A stretch of DNA of 64,000 bases from an uncultured Flavobacteriaceae bacterium (GCA_943789365.1 CALSTV010000001.1:186001-250000); one strand, 5' to 3'; counted from the first letter of the stretch, positions 52,949-62,914 are shown. Numbers and translations: made by a program. The notes: a model not told the origin generated them from the letters alone.

Positions 52949-54192
52949 TTTACAATATTTGTTTCTTGAGATTCTATAAAAAGCCCGGCATATTCCGCCG
53001 GTAAAAGCTCGGCATTGATTGAACAATTGTATAAATGATTTTGATAGACAGCTCCAAATTGCTCTGCGACAAAAGCATCGGTATAAACGGTTCCGTGGAT
53101 CACAGCCTCACTGTCCAAATTTCTTTCACAATACAGCTCTCCTTCCAACATTACATTTGCATGTAACTTCAATTGCGCCCTATGGGAGTTGTTTCCTTCG
53201 TCGGATATATAAACAAGAGCTCCCTGAATGCTTGTGCCTTCCTGAATTTGCATATTGGGTAGGTTTTTATGAATCATTGGACTTTGACTAGCACCTTCAC
53301 AGAACACCAAAGCCGTCGGATATTGCAGTCTACAATTTTTTCCAACAGTAAGTTCCCTACTCGCAAAGGCCTGAAAATTTCCCTGTACGCCGTCCAGTAT
53401 TTCAATAATAGGTGCTATTAGTATCACATCCTTTAATTTGCTGGTTTTAAAAACGCGTATGCGGTTCTCCGATTGAACAATATAATTTCCTGATAATGAA
53501 ATTTCTTCCAAATCGACACTTCCTTGTGCGTAAACTATTTTTGTCGCCTGCCAAAATGAAAGAGGCTTTCTAGTTTGAGCTCCCCAATACTCAAAGTTGA
53601 CTTCTTCCGACAGTATTTCATTTGTAATTTGTTGTAGGTAATCTCTGTTCTTTAGTTTTGGTAAATTTTGTGTACTCACAGTACCTCTTCCGTACAGCAA
53701 CTTTTGGTTATAATAATTTTGTCCTCCTATGGTTCCCGTTTTCATCCCTTTTTGTGGCAGTTTGGCATTTCCTTCAATACGAGTAGTGCCTACCACCACC
53801 AAAGGCTTTTTATGATCTGAAAGATAAAGTCCATTGCGGTACTCATTTGTAATTCCTACAAGTGCCGCACTTTTAAAGTGTTCATTTTTTAACTGACTTG
53901 AAGCAAGTAGCACATCAAAAACTCCCCAGTGCTTTTTTAAAAGTGTCGTCTGCAAGGATGCGTTGGTAGGGCTTTCTATAACAACAGGCTTTTGATAATC
54001 AATGTCTGTATGCTGAAGCAGCCGAAAACTTTGCTGATTTGTATAGATCGTTTCCTTAAAGTTAGAGGACTGCGTACTACTAAGTTGCTGCAACCGGTTA
54101 AGGGTAATAAAACTAACGAGCAACAAGGCAATGATGGCAGCAATACCTGTTACGTAATAAAGAGCACCAGCTTTGATTCGAAAATGTATCAT
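52936..54192 (-). CDS. Large pseudopilin-like protein (GspK/PilX-like position)
   Basis: The 418-residue protein has a short leader and hydrophobic helix (KAGALYYVTGIAAIIALLLV) that fits a prepilin without the usual Glu, as in GspK. The long C-terminal region is beta-rich, with LEEISLSGNYIVQSENRIRV and LTVGKNCRLQYPTALVF, reminiscent of right-handed beta-helix repeats. The size fits the tip pseudopilin GspK. Confidence 0.6.
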   Translation of the reverse strand: MIHFRIKAGALYYVTGIAAIIALLLVSFITLNRLQQLSSTQSSNFKETIYTNQQSFRLLQHTDIDYQKPVVIESPTNASLQTTLLKKHWGVFDVLLASSQLKNEHFKSAALVGITNEYRNGLYLSDHKKPLVVVGTTRIEGNAKLPQKGMKTGTIGGQNYYNQKLLYGRGTVSTQNLPKLKNRDYLQQITNEILSEEVNFEYWGAQTRKPLSFWQATKIVYAQGSVDLEEISLSGNYIVQSENRIRVFKTSKLKDVILIAPIIEILDGVQGNFQAFASRELTVGKNCRLQYPTALVFCEGASQSPMIHKNLPNMQIQEGTSIQGALVYISDEGNNSHRAQLKLHANVMLEGELYCERNLDSEAVIHGTVYTDAFVAEQFGAVYQNHLYNCSINAELLPAEYAGLFIESQETNIVKWLY

Positions 54193-54229
54193 CCTATTCT
54201 ACTAAAATGTGGTCTTTTTCCATGCTGCA

Positions 54230-54694
54230 TTATAGTCGTTCTTTAAAATCATAGGTCTTTTTTTGCGATTGATACACTACTGTGATTTGTTTAGTACTTC
54301 CCTTAATTAAGGTCACATCTTTAAAAGTATCTTGTACTCCAAAGAAATATTGCTGTCTGTCTATTTCGATTAGAAACCTAAACACATCCTCGCTTTTTAA
54401 CAGACCTATGTATTTTATTTCTGGAAATAGCACCTCCGACTTTGGCATTTTTCTCTTTTTCTTATGTGGCAAACGAGGTTTGTTTTGAATTGGAGCAAAA
54501 AAAGGGTCTCTGTAAGCCGTTCTTATTTCAAACCGTTCAAAGTCAATGGTATTTCCTATTGGGTTCATCGGATTCATTGCTACTTCCACTACAGGATGTG
54601 TTTGTCTTAAAAAAAACAACTTGTAGCCTATAGCGCTCCAAATAACAATTACGGCCACTAACAATATGTAGATATTGGTTTTTTTCTGTTTCAC
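54230..54694 (-). CDS. GspC/PilP-like inner-membrane protein
   Basis: The 154-residue protein has one N-terminal transmembrane helix (YILLVAVIVIWSAIGYKLFF), a Pro-rich linker with YRDPFFAP, and a small HR-like beta domain (IKYIGLLKSEDVFRFLIEID, then VQDTFKDVTLIKGS). This matches PilP/GspC, which link the platform to the secretin. Confidence 0.65.
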   Translation of the reverse strand: MKQKKTNIYILLVAVIVIWSAIGYKLFFLRQTHPVVEVAMNPMNPIGNTIDFERFEIRTAYRDPFFAPIQNKPRLPHKKKRKMPKSEVLFPEIKYIGLLKSEDVFRFLIEIDRQQYFFGVQDTFKDVTLIKGSTKQITVVYQSQKKTYDFKERL

Positions 54695-54705
54695 ATCCTT
54701 TCAAA

Positions 54706-55089
54706 TTATAAATTATCCAAATCATCTATCTCGGTCACAACAAAACGCTGTGTTCTGTAGTTTGTTTCGTACTGAGAATTGACTCCTCGAAGTCGCCATT
54801 CATAGGTATTGGCACCTAATGATTTTGTAAAACTTCTGGTTGTTATGATCGTATCGAGTAAAATCTGATTGGCATGCTCAAAACTTGGTGTAGCCAACTG
54901 GAGTTGGTATGTCTCGATATGTTTTGCTGTTTCCCAAGAAAAAATAATTGCGCCGGAATTCACTTCTGTTTGATCTAATGGTGCCAGTACAGACACCTCT
55001 TCATCTGAAATATCCTCTACAAATACTATTTCATTACAGCTTATACCTATGGCAAAAAGTAGAAAGTAGTAAAGTGAAATTTGTTTCAT
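54706..55089 (-). CDS. Lipoprotein with a fibronectin type III-like domain
   Basis: The product has 127 residues from ATG 55089; an ATG at 55104 is possible. The signal peptide KQISLYYFLLFAIGISC carries a lipobox Cys. The rest is one Fn3-like fold (APLDQTEVNSGAIIFSWETA, then YEWRLRGVNS). First gene of the minus-strand half of the secretion cluster; perhaps a pilotin or secretin-associated lipoprotein by position. Confidence 0.6.
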   Translation of the reverse strand: MKQISLYYFLLFAIGISCNEIVFVEDISDEEVSVLAPLDQTEVNSGAIIFSWETAKHIETYQLQLATPSFEHANQILLDTIITTRSFTKSLGANTYEWRLRGVNSQYETNYRTQRFVVTEIDDLDNL

Positions 55090-55104
55090 AATTTTATATA
55101 ACAC

Positions 55105-55479
55105 TTAGTTTTTATAGGTTCTTCCATCTTATTGCAAATCCGAATAAGTAAAATAGATACTATAGTCTAAAACGCTAAAGATACAAAATTAAAACATACA
55201 TTTGTTAATTTATTACTTATTTGAAATACAGACTATATTTATTTTTAGACTATTCTTAGAAGTGAGGTTACCAAATCAAAACCACAATACGCGTACCTTT
55301 CTTATTACCAGTTTATTAGAGACACACAAGTTCCATTCTTCATTTTCCATTCCAACAATTCCACCTCCTCTATTAGCTTATTACCTCCTATACTTCTTGT
55401 CAGCTTCATTGCTCTTTCTTTCCTCAAATTTTCAAAAAGAATACTTCTTCTTTTTAATAAAATCAACTATATTTGCGAC
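55105..55479. other. 375-bp gene-free divergent region before the thr leader
   Basis: AT-rich DNA between the secretion-cluster lipoprotein and the thr leader. A frame of 93 codons on the plus strand (55202-55483) is rich in Phe/Leu/Ser without family resemblance and I do not consider it a gene. Apart from the promoter box at 55468 nothing stands out. Confidence 0.5.
55468..55475 (+). promoter_or_regulatory. TATATTTG -7 box of the thr operon
   Basis: An exact match to TAnnTTTG, four bases before ATG 55480. Transcription would begin at or just after that ATG, so the leader message is either leaderless or initiates at the inner ATG 55543. No clear TTTG lies 19-21 bp upstream. Confidence 0.6.
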
Positions 55480-55581
55480 ATGAATTTTTCAACAGAAAAT
55501 ACATTCACTTCAAACTACTCTAATTTATTAGAGCGTATTTCTATGACTGCAACTGGAAACACGACAACCCTTTGGGGTTAA
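55480..55581 (+). CDS. Threonine operon leader peptide (33 aa)
   Basis: The frame ATG 55480 to TAA 55581 encodes a peptide with eight Thr among 33 residues, ending SMTATGNTTTLWG. A shorter form from ATG 55543 would be the 12-residue MTATGNTTTLWG. It ends 123 bp before thrA. Thr-rich leaders upstream of thrA mediate attenuation in other bacteria. The following DNA can form GTGCT/AGCAC (about 55611-55645) and AATTCAA/TTGAATT (about 55657-55673) hairpins, but no classic terminator with a T tract is clear. Confidence 0.65.
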   Translation: MNFSTENTFTSNYSNLLERISMTATGNTTTLWG

Positions 55582-55704
55582 GCTACTATTACATCAGAAA
55601 AAACCCATGTGCTATTCGTTTAGACGCAATGCGCAGCACCGGTATAAAAAATAAAGAATTCAATTTTTGAATTGTGACAGCAATTCTACGATATATATTA
55701 AAAA

Positions 55705-58155
55705 ATGAAAGTTTTAAAATTTGGAGGTACTTCGGTAGCCAATGCAGCCAACATAGCAAAAGTAATTAACATTCTAAAAGAGAACGCTAAAGAGAACCAG
55801 TTGTTGGTTGTTGTTTCTGCACTTGGAGGTACCACAGACACCTTGTTAGAAGCAGGTGCCCTTGCACAAAAAGGCGACGGTGCGTATGCCAACAGCTTCA
55901 AAACCGTTGAAAACAGACATCTCGAAACAGCTAGAGAACTCATTCCTATCGACAAACAATCGAGCGTATTAGGGGGACTTAAAAAAATACTAAACGAGTT
56001 GGAAAGTACCTTAGAAGGTGTTTTTCTTTTAAAAGAGTTTTCCGATAAAACACACGATAAAATCGTAAGCTTCGGTGAGCGCCTTTCTTCATACATCGTT
56101 TTCAACGCGGTAAAAGCAGTTGAAAATAATGCAGCCTTAAAAGACAGCCGAGAATTGATTGTTACCGACAGTGCTTTTACACAAGCAGTAGTAGATAGTA
56201 CTGCTACAAAAAACAACATCGTTTCTTTCTTTAAAGAAAGTAAAGCCAAAATTGTAATCCTACCAGGTTTTGTAGCTTCCAACAAAGAGGGAGAAACAAC
56301 TACCCTAGGTCGTGGTGGCTCTGACTTTACAGCTGCATTGATTGCTGCTGCATTAAACAGCAGTCAATTGGAAATTTGGACCGATGTAAGCGGGATGTAT
56401 ACTGCCAATCCTAAAATTGTAAAAGGCGCATTTCCAATCCAAAACATATCCTATCAAGAAGCGATGGAATTGTCGCATTTTGGTGCGAAAGTATTGTACC
56501 CTCCTACCATTCAACCTGTTTTACACAAGGAAATTCCTATTGTAATAAAAAATACGTTTGATGCTTCCGCTTCTGGAACCTATATTTCAAAAGGAAATTC
56601 TCAAAGCGAAACCTTAATCAAAGGAATCAGTCATGTTGAAAATATTACTTTGATTACTCTAGAAGGTAATGGAATGATTGGAATTCCTGGCTTTTCAAAA
56701 CGTTTGTTTGAAGCCCTGTCTCAAGAAAAAATAAATGTGGCTTTAATTACACAAGCATCTTCTGAGCATTCTATTTGTATCGGTATCAACGATAGCGATG
56801 CAGATCTTGCAAAGGAAGTAATCGATGAAGTGTTTGCTTATGAAATTTCTTTGGGTAAATTGAAACCTTTGGAAGTAGAAAGCGGATTGGCAATCATTGC
56901 TTTGGTGGGTGACAATATGAAAAACCACCAAGGTATTAGCGGGCGTATGTTTAGTACACTTGGTAAAAATAATGTAAACATCAGAGCCATTGCACAAGGA
57001 GCTTCTGAAAAGAACATTTCTACCGTAATTGCCAAAAAGAACATTAAAAAAGCATTGAACTCGTTGCATAACGAGTTTTTTGAAAATCAAGTCGTAAACC
57101 TAAACCTTTATATTGTAGGTGTAGGAAATGTTGGTGGTAAACTCATTGAGCAAATAGCCGCTCAAGAAAACTATTTATTAGAAAAACTACAATTGAAAAT
57201 CAATGTCGTGGCGCTTTCAAACTCTAAAAAAATGTTATTTAGAGAAGAAGGAATCGACTTGGCTAATTGGAAAAACGATTTGCTAAGCAACGGAGCAGCT
57301 TTAGACATGCAACAATTCCATGACAATGTGGTCGCTTTCAATTTGACGAACAGTATTTTTGTTGATAATACTGCCAATTACGATATTGCTCAATTATATG
57401 CCTCTTATTTAAAAGAGAGCATTGCCGTTGTGACTTGCAATAAAATTGCAGCCTCATCTGAATACGACAAATATGCTGAACTAAAATCATTATCGCAAGA
57501 ATACAATGCACCCTATTTATTTGAAACCAACGTAGGTGCAGGTTTGCCAATTATTAACACCTTGAATAACTTGGTGCAATCTGGTGATCAGATTCAAAAA
57601 ATACAAGCAGTTGCTTCGGGTTCGTTGAACTTTATCTTCAACTCTTTTGTAGGAGATGCCAACTTTGCTAAAATTGTGGACGAAGCAGGTGATTTAGGGT
57701 TTACAGAACCTGATCCTCGAATTGATTTGAGCGGTGTTGATGTAGCAAGAAAAATATTAATTCTAGCTCGAGAAAGTGGCACGAAAATGAACTTGGAAGA
57801 CATAGAAAACATTTCCTTCCTTCCAAAATCTAGCTTGGAAGCAGATTCTATTGCCGATTTTAAACAAACATTAGTTGAAGAAGCTGCACATTTTGAAGCT
57901 ATCAAAGAAAAAGCAGCTAAGAACAATGCGGAGTTAAAATACGTTGCTGAATTTGCAGGAGGAAAAGCCAATGTATCACTGCAAGAAGTAGATAGCAAAC
58001 ATCCTTTTTCAAACTTGCAAGGAAGCGACAATATTGTATTGTTCTTTACAGATCGTTACCCAGAATACCCATTAATAGTGAAAGGAGCCGGTGCTGGAGC
58101 CGATGTAACAGCTTCCGGTATTTTTGCAGATATCATTCGAGTTGGAAGAGGTTAA
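55705..58155 (+). CDS. thrA: Bifunctional aspartokinase I / homoserine dehydrogenase I
   Basis: The 816-residue fusion performs the first and third steps of threonine synthesis. The aspartokinase domain is at 1-280, with VLKFGGTSVANA and TTLGRGGSDFTAALIA. Two ACT domains lie near 315-455 (ISHVENITLITLEGNGMIGI), giving Thr feedback control. The homoserine dehydrogenase part is at 465-816, with the NAD-binding strand LYIVGVGNVGGKLIEQI and SGSLNFIFNSF. Length and domain order match E. coli ThrA. Confidence 0.96.
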   Translation: MKVLKFGGTSVANAANIAKVINILKENAKENQLLVVVSALGGTTDTLLEAGALAQKGDGAYANSFKTVENRHLETARELIPIDKQSSVLGGLKKILNELESTLEGVFLLKEFSDKTHDKIVSFGERLSSYIVFNAVKAVENNAALKDSRELIVTDSAFTQAVVDSTATKNNIVSFFKESKAKIVILPGFVASNKEGETTTLGRGGSDFTAALIAAALNSSQLEIWTDVSGMYTANPKIVKGAFPIQNISYQEAMELSHFGAKVLYPPTIQPVLHKEIPIVIKNTFDASASGTYISKGNSQSETLIKGISHVENITLITLEGNGMIGIPGFSKRLFEALSQEKINVALITQASSEHSICIGINDSDADLAKEVIDEVFAYEISLGKLKPLEVESGLAIIALVGDNMKNHQGISGRMFSTLGKNNVNIRAIAQGASEKNISTVIAKKNIKKALNSLHNEFFENQVVNLNLYIVGVGNVGGKLIEQIAAQENYLLEKLQLKINVVALSNSKKMLFREEGIDLANWKNDLLSNGAALDMQQFHDNVVAFNLTNSIFVDNTANYDIAQLYASYLKESIAVVTCNKIAASSEYDKYAELKSLSQEYNAPYLFETNVGAGLPIINTLNNLVQSGDQIQKIQAVASGSLNFIFNSFVGDANFAKIVDEAGDLGFTEPDPRIDLSGVDVARKILILARESGTKMNLEDIENISFLPKSSLEADSIADFKQTLVEEAAHFEAIKEKAAKNNAELKYVAEFAGGKANVSLQEVDSKHPFSNLQGSDNIVLFFTDRYPEYPLIVKGAGAGADVTASGIFADIIRVGRG

Positions 58156-58170
58156 ATCAAAACAAAGAAA

Positions 58171-59097
58171 ATGAACGAAATTAAATTATTTTGTACAGCT
58201 ACCATAGCCAATATTTCATGTGGTTTTGATGTCTTAGGCTTGGCTTTAGACAATGTTGGAGATGAAATGGTTGTTCGAAAAGTAGCCAAAAAAGGGGTCA
58301 CAATCACAAAAATTGTTGGTCAAGACCTCCCTTTGGAAACGCATAAAAACGTAGCAGGTGTAGCAGCACTTGCCCTACTCTCAAAAGTAGATACCGAATT
58401 TGGTTTTGAGATTGAAATTTATAAAAACATCAAACCGGGAAGTGGTATTGGATCGAGCGCAGCCAGTAGCGCCGGTGCCGTATATGGTATCAACGAATTA
58501 CTAGGAAAACCCTTTAGCAATCACGATCTCATCGAGTTTGCCATGCAAGGTGAGCGTCTTGCTAGCGGTGTTGCACATGCCGACAATGTAGCGCCTGCCC
58601 TTTTGGGTGGTTTTACTTTGGTTAGAAGTACGGACCCGTTAGAAGTAATTAAGATTGCACCACCATCAGAAATGTATGCTACCGTAATTCACCCACAGAT
58701 TGAAGTTAAAACTTCAGACGCCAGGGAAATTCTTAAAAACACCATCCCTCTAAAAACAGCCATTGCGCAATGGGGAAACCTCGGCGCTTTGATCAGTGGA
58801 TTGTACACGGAAGATTACGAACTTATTGGACGCTCATTGGAGGATAAAATTGTAGAACCTATACGCTCTATTCTAATCCCTGCCTTTGATGCGGTAAAAG
58901 AAGTCAGTATTGAAGCAGGTGCACTTGGAGCCGGAATCTCCGGATCAGGTCCTTCTATTTTCGCGCTAAGCAAAGGCATTGAAACTGCGCAAAAAGTAGG
59001 CGAAGCCATGAAAAACGTATATCAAAAAGTAGGGATTGACTATGATGTACATATCTCAAAAATAAATAACGAAGGAATTAAAATAATGGATAATTGA
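58171..59097 (+). CDS. thrB: Homoserine kinase
   Basis: The 308-residue GHMP kinase has TIANISCGFDVLGLALD near the start, the ATP-binding PGSGIGSSAASSAGAVYGIN near residue 90 and the C-terminal GAGISGSGPSIFAL. It phosphorylates homoserine for ThrC. It starts 15 bp after thrA. Confidence 0.95.
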   Translation: MNEIKLFCTATIANISCGFDVLGLALDNVGDEMVVRKVAKKGVTITKIVGQDLPLETHKNVAGVAALALLSKVDTEFGFEIEIYKNIKPGSGIGSSAASSAGAVYGINELLGKPFSNHDLIEFAMQGERLASGVAHADNVAPALLGGFTLVRSTDPLEVIKIAPPSEMYATVIHPQIEVKTSDAREILKNTIPLKTAIAQWGNLGALISGLYTEDYELIGRSLEDKIVEPIRSILIPAFDAVKEVSIEAGALGAGISGSGPSIFALSKGIETAQKVGEAMKNVYQKVGIDYDVHISKINNEGIKIMDN

Positions 59098-59100
59098 AAA

Positions 59101-59202
59101 GTAGTGAGTACCTAGTATCGAATATCAGGTATTGAGTATTCGGTATCGAGTACCAAATAGCAAGTGCCAAATACTTATTACCAAATACTCATTACCGATT
59201 AC
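59101..59202. repeat. Heptamer repeat between thrB and thrC
   Basis: The DNA reads as fourteen successive 7-bp units, such as GAGTACC, TAGTATC, GAATATC, GAGTATT, CGGTATC, AAATACT and CATTACC, all variants of one core. It would be transcribed within the thr mRNA. Confidence 0.8.
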
Positions 59203-59218
59203 ACAACACAAAACACAT

Positions 59219-60520
59219 ATGAACTATTTCAGTTTAAATAAAAAATCAGAAAATGTTTCTTTTGAAGCAGCAGTTGTAAAAGGATTGGCACCCGATAAAG
59301 GGTTGTATTTTCCGGAAAGCATTACACCGCTGTCAAAAGAATTTATAGAAAATATTGAAAACTACAGCAATAGTGAAATTGCCTACGAAGCCATCAAACA
59401 ATTTGTAGGCGATGAGATTCCTGAAAATGAATTGAAACGCATTATTGAAGAAACTTTATGTTTTGATTTCCCAGTTGTCCCTGTAGACAAAAACATTGCT
59501 TCTTTGGAACTGTACCACGGGCCAACTATGGCTTTTAAAGACGTAGGAGCTCGCTTTATGGCGCGTTGTTTAGGCTACTTTAACAACAAGTCGGAAGTTA
59601 AAGAAGATGTGACAGTATTGGTAGCTACGTCTGGTGATACTGGAGGCGCTGTTGCTAGTGGATTTTTAGGGGTTAAAGGCGTAAATGTTGTCATCCTATA
59701 CCCTAGCGGAAAGGTAAGTGACGTACAAGAAAAGCAATTGACTACCCTAGGCCAAAACATCAAAGCTCTTGAGGTAAATGGTACTTTTGACGATTGTCAG
59801 GCGATGGTTAAAAAAGCGTTTTTAGATAGTGATTTGACAGATGTTATGAAATTGACTTCTGCAAATTCTATCAATATAGCGAGATGGTTACCACAGATGT
59901 TCTATTTCTTTTTTGCTTATAAACAGCTCAAAGACAAGAACAAAAAATTAGTTTTCTCGGTACCAAGTGGAAATTTTGGAAATATTTGTGCTGGAATGAT
60001 GGCGCAAAAGTTAGGTTTGCCAATCGAGCATTTCATTACAGGAACGAATGTAAACAGAGTGGTTCCGGCATACTTAGAAACTGGTGAATACAGCCCAAAA
60101 CCTTCCATCCAAACCATATCGAATGCGATGGATGTTGGGGCACCGAGTAATTTTATCCGTATAGAAGAAATTCACAATTACGACCTTAAAAAGCTACGTG
60201 CCAACCTAACAGGATTTAGTTATACAGATGAAGAAGCCACTGCGGCTATGGGACATTTGGTAAAAAGCCTCGATTATGTGGCGGAGCCTCATGGCGCTAT
60301 TGGTTATTTAGCTTTGAAAAATTATTTAAAAACAAATACGGATACGCAAGGAATCTTTTTAGAGACTGCACATCCTGTTAAGTTTTTAGATGTATTGTAT
60401 CCTGGGGTTGCCGAGAAATTAGAAATCCCAGCGCAAATCCAAGCGGTCATCGACTTGGAAAAAGAAGCGACTCAGATTACAGCATACGACGAATTAAAAC
60501 AATTTTTGAAAGAAGCATGA
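59219..60520 (+). CDS. thrC: Threonine synthase
   Basis: The 433-residue PLP enzyme converts O-phosphohomoserine to threonine. [18 protein letters not shown] near residue 100 contains the PLP-binding Lys, and [23 protein letters not shown] and the C-terminal LETAHPVKF are family motifs. The frame is open to 59132, but the extra 29 residues come from the heptamer repeat, so ATG 59219 (MNYFSLN) is the proper start. Overlaps gcvT by 4 bp. Confidence 0.95.
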   Translation: MNYFSLNKKSENVSFEAAVVKGLAPDKGLYFPESITPLSKEFIENIENYSNSEIAYEAIKQFVGDEIPENELKRIIEETLCFDFPVVPVDKNIASLELYHGPTMAFKDVGARFMARCLGYFNNKSEVKEDVTVLVATSGDTGGAVASGFLGVKGVNVVILYPSGKVSDVQEKQLTTLGQNIKALEVNGTFDDCQAMVKKAFLDSDLTDVMKLTSANSINIARWLPQMFYFFFAYKQLKDKNKKLVFSVPSGNFGNICAGMMAQKLGLPIEHFITGTNVNRVVPAYLETGEYSPKPSIQTISNAMDVGAPSNFIRIEEIHNYDLKKLRANLTGFSYTDEEATAAMGHLVKSLDYVAEPHGAIGYLALKNYLKTNTDTQGIFLETAHPVKFLDVLYPGVAEKLEIPAQIQAVIDLEKEATQITAYDELKQFLKEA

Positions 60521-61596
60521 AAACCATTCAACTGAACGACATCCACGAACAACTAGGAGCTAAAATAGTGCCTTTTGCAGGTTTTGCAATGCCGGTGCAA
60601 TACGAAGGCGTTAATGCCGAACACGCAACAGTGCGTGAAGGTGTTGGCGTGTTTGATGTTTCCCATATGGGTGAGTTTCTTTTGAATGGAGAACACGCAC
60701 TAGAGCTTATTCAACGTGTTACTTCCAACGATGCCTCTAAATTAAATATTGGCGATGCTCAATACAGCTGTTTACCAAATCAACAAGGAGGAATTGTAGA
60801 TGATTTGATTGTATACCGCATCAAAGAAGACAGTTATCTATTGGTTGTCAATGCTTCAAATATTGAAAAAGATTGGAATTGGATTGCTACGCAAAACAGC
60901 ATGAATGTGCCTATGCGTAATATCTCTGACGAATATTCCCTTTTGGCCATTCAAGGTCCGAAAGCAATAGCTGCCATGCAAAGTTTGACTTCGGTTGATT
61001 TGTCTGCTATTAAATTTTACACGTTTAAGATTGGTGATTTTGCAGGTATCGAACATGTCATCATTTCTGCAACTGGCTACACAGGATCAGGTGGTTTTGA
61101 GATTTACTGTAAAAACAGTGAGGTCGAACAAATCTGGAACAAGGTTTTTGAAGCAGGGGCCGATTTCGATATCAAACCCATTGGATTGGCAGCCAGAGAT
61201 ACGCTGCGTCTTGAAATGGGGTATTGCCTTTACGGAAATGATATAAATGATACTACATCCCCTATCGAAGCTGGTTTGGGATGGATTACCAAGTTTTCAA
61301 AATCTTTTACCAATAGTGACAACTTGTTATTACAAAAAGAAAATGGCGTTTCGAAAAAACTCGTCGGTTTTGAATTGCTCGACAAAGGAGTTCCTAGAAA
61401 AGATTATGAAATTGCAGATGCCGATGACAATGTAATTGGGATTGTAACTTCAGGAACTATGGGCCCCTCTGTAAAAAAAGGAATTGGTATGGGCTATGTT
61501 CCTACTAAATACGCTAGCCCCGGTTCGGAAATCTACATAAAAGTTCGTAAGCGTTTACTCAGAGCACAGGTGGTGAAGTTGCCGTTTTACAAATAG
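60517..61596 (+). CDS. gcvT: Glycine cleavage system T protein (aminomethyltransferase)
   Basis: The 359-residue folate enzyme of glycine cleavage has [31 protein letters not shown] near residue 48, [12 protein letters not shown] near 187 and [20 protein letters not shown] near 228, with a C-terminal [19 protein letters not shown] overlaps the thrC stop (ATGA), so the two are translationally coupled, linking Thr synthesis and glycine/one-carbon use. Confidence 0.95.
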   Translation: MKTIQLNDIHEQLGAKIVPFAGFAMPVQYEGVNAEHATVREGVGVFDVSHMGEFLLNGEHALELIQRVTSNDASKLNIGDAQYSCLPNQQGGIVDDLIVYRIKEDSYLLVVNASNIEKDWNWIATQNSMNVPMRNISDEYSLLAIQGPKAIAAMQSLTSVDLSAIKFYTFKIGDFAGIEHVIISATGYTGSGGFEIYCKNSEVEQIWNKVFEAGADFDIKPIGLAARDTLRLEMGYCLYGNDINDTTSPIEAGLGWITKFSKSFTNSDNLLLQKENGVSKKLVGFELLDKGVPRKDYEIADADDNVIGIVTSGTMGPSVKKGIGMGYVPTKYASPGSEIYIKVRKRLLRAQVVKLPFYK

Positions 61597-61702
61597 TGTT
61601 TGATTGGTGAACACAGACCTCGACGATTGTGTTGTAGCGTTTAGATTCCTTCGTCGTACCTCCTCGGAATGACAGTTCCTAACACTGTAAATAGTTTGAA
61701 TA

Positions 61703-61780
61703 CAGAACAAGAAAACCAGAAAACCAAAAGACCAGAGAACCATACAACCAGAGAACCATAAAACCAGCAGACCGGCAGAC
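61703..61780. repeat. 8-bp-period repeat (AACCAGA/AACCATA type)
   Basis: CC dinucleotides recur every 8 bp through GAAAACCA, GAGAACCA, TAAAACCA, GCAGACCG. It lies between convergent gcvT and the helicase gene. It is the only one of the simple intergenic arrays here with period 8 instead of 7. Confidence 0.75.
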
Positions 61781-61783
61781 TAT

Positions 61784-62896
61784 TTAAATTCCCTTCGCTT
61801 TAAAACCTAAATCATTTTCAATTTCTCGAAGTCTTCCGAGTTCAGTTGCAGTTACCAAAGCCAATGAAGTTCCTTTTTTTCCGGCTCTAGCAGTTCTTCC
61901 CGATCTATGTGTATAATATTCTAATTGTTCTGGCAATTGGTAATGAATGACAAAGGCCAAGTCTTTGACGTCAATTCCTCTAGCGGCGACATCCGTTGCG
62001 ATTAACACTTGCGTTTTTTCATTTTTAAAAGAGCGCATTACCTTATCACGATCACGTTGTCCCATCTCTCCTTCCAATCCGTTGACTGAAAAATCATCTT
62101 CTTTAAGATATTCTGTAAGATTCTGAACACCCGCCCTTGTCTTACAAAATACGATGCCTCGACCTTCCGAATTTTCTTCGAGAAACGAAACGAGCGCATC
62201 GTACTTTTCTTTCCCGTTTACCAATTTATATTGATGTGCAATATTCTTATTGATAAGTGTACTTGCATCTACCGTTATTCTCTTAGCATCTGGTGACATG
62301 TACGTTTTTACGATACGATGAATTTCTTCTGGCATGGTAGCTGAAAACAACCAAGTCTTGCGTGTACCGTTGGTATAATTTAAAATTCTATTTAGATCTT
62401 GTTTAAAGCCCATGCTCAACATTTCATCAGCTTCATCCAATACTATGGTTTTAATTTTCGTTAAATCCAAAGCACCACGTTCAATTAAATCTACTAAACG
62501 ACCTGGTGTTGCAACCACAAAATGTGTAGGCCGTTTTAAGTTGTTTATCTGAACATCAATTTTAACGCCTCCGTACAATTCTTCAGAAAATATTTTAGTC
62601 GGCACATATTTCGTTAACTTGAACAATTGCTTGTTTATTTGCTGAACTAATTCTCGAGTTGGCGATAATATAAGTGCCTGAATTTCATTCTTAGAAGGAT
62701 CTATTTGTTGTAAAATAGGCAAACCAAAAGCGGCTGTTTTTCCAGTTCCGGTTTGCGCCAAACCAATAAAATCAGTTTCTTCTTTCAATAAAATAGGTAT
62801 GGCCTTTTCTTGAATATCTGTAGGAGTGTCAATATTATTCTCCTTTAATGCTTTATGAAAGTCTTTTGAAACTCCTAAACTTGAAAATGTAGTCAC
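61784..62896 (-). CDS. DEAD-box RNA helicase
   Basis: The 370-residue protein is the two RecA-like domains of a DEAD-box helicase with little extra: Q motif near residue 27, AQTGTGKTAAFG, PTRELVQQ, DEADEMLSMGFK, FSATMPEEI, VFCKTRAGV, ATDVAARGIDVKDL, HRSGRTARAGKKG. GTG 62896 (MTTFSSLGV) is chosen because the more upstream TTG 62917 lies inside the promoter box. It has no C-terminal RNA-binding domain, so it is shorter than DbpA or RhlE. Confidence 0.9.
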   Translation of the reverse strand: MTTFSSLGVSKDFHKALKENNIDTPTDIQEKAIPILLKEETDFIGLAQTGTGKTAAFGLPILQQIDPSKNEIQALILSPTRELVQQINKQLFKLTKYVPTKIFSEELYGGVKIDVQINNLKRPTHFVVATPGRLVDLIERGALDLTKIKTIVLDEADEMLSMGFKQDLNRILNYTNGTRKTWLFSATMPEEIHRIVKTYMSPDAKRITVDASTLINKNIAHQYKLVNGKEKYDALVSFLEENSEGRGIVFCKTRAGVQNLTEYLKEDDFSVNGLEGEMGQRDRDKVMRSFKNEKTQVLIATDVAARGIDVKDLAFVIHYQLPEQLEYYTHRSGRTARAGKKGTSLALVTATELGRLREIENDLGFKAKGI

Positions 62897-62914
62897 AATA
62901 AAATATTTAGACTG

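Noticed and set aside
55202-55483. 93-codon frame upstream of the thr leader
   Set aside because: Low-complexity Phe/Leu/Ser composition, no family resemblance, and it overlaps the leader promoter.
59132-59218. N-terminal extension of threonine synthase
   Set aside because: The extra residues derive from the heptamer repeat and are not part of the enzyme.
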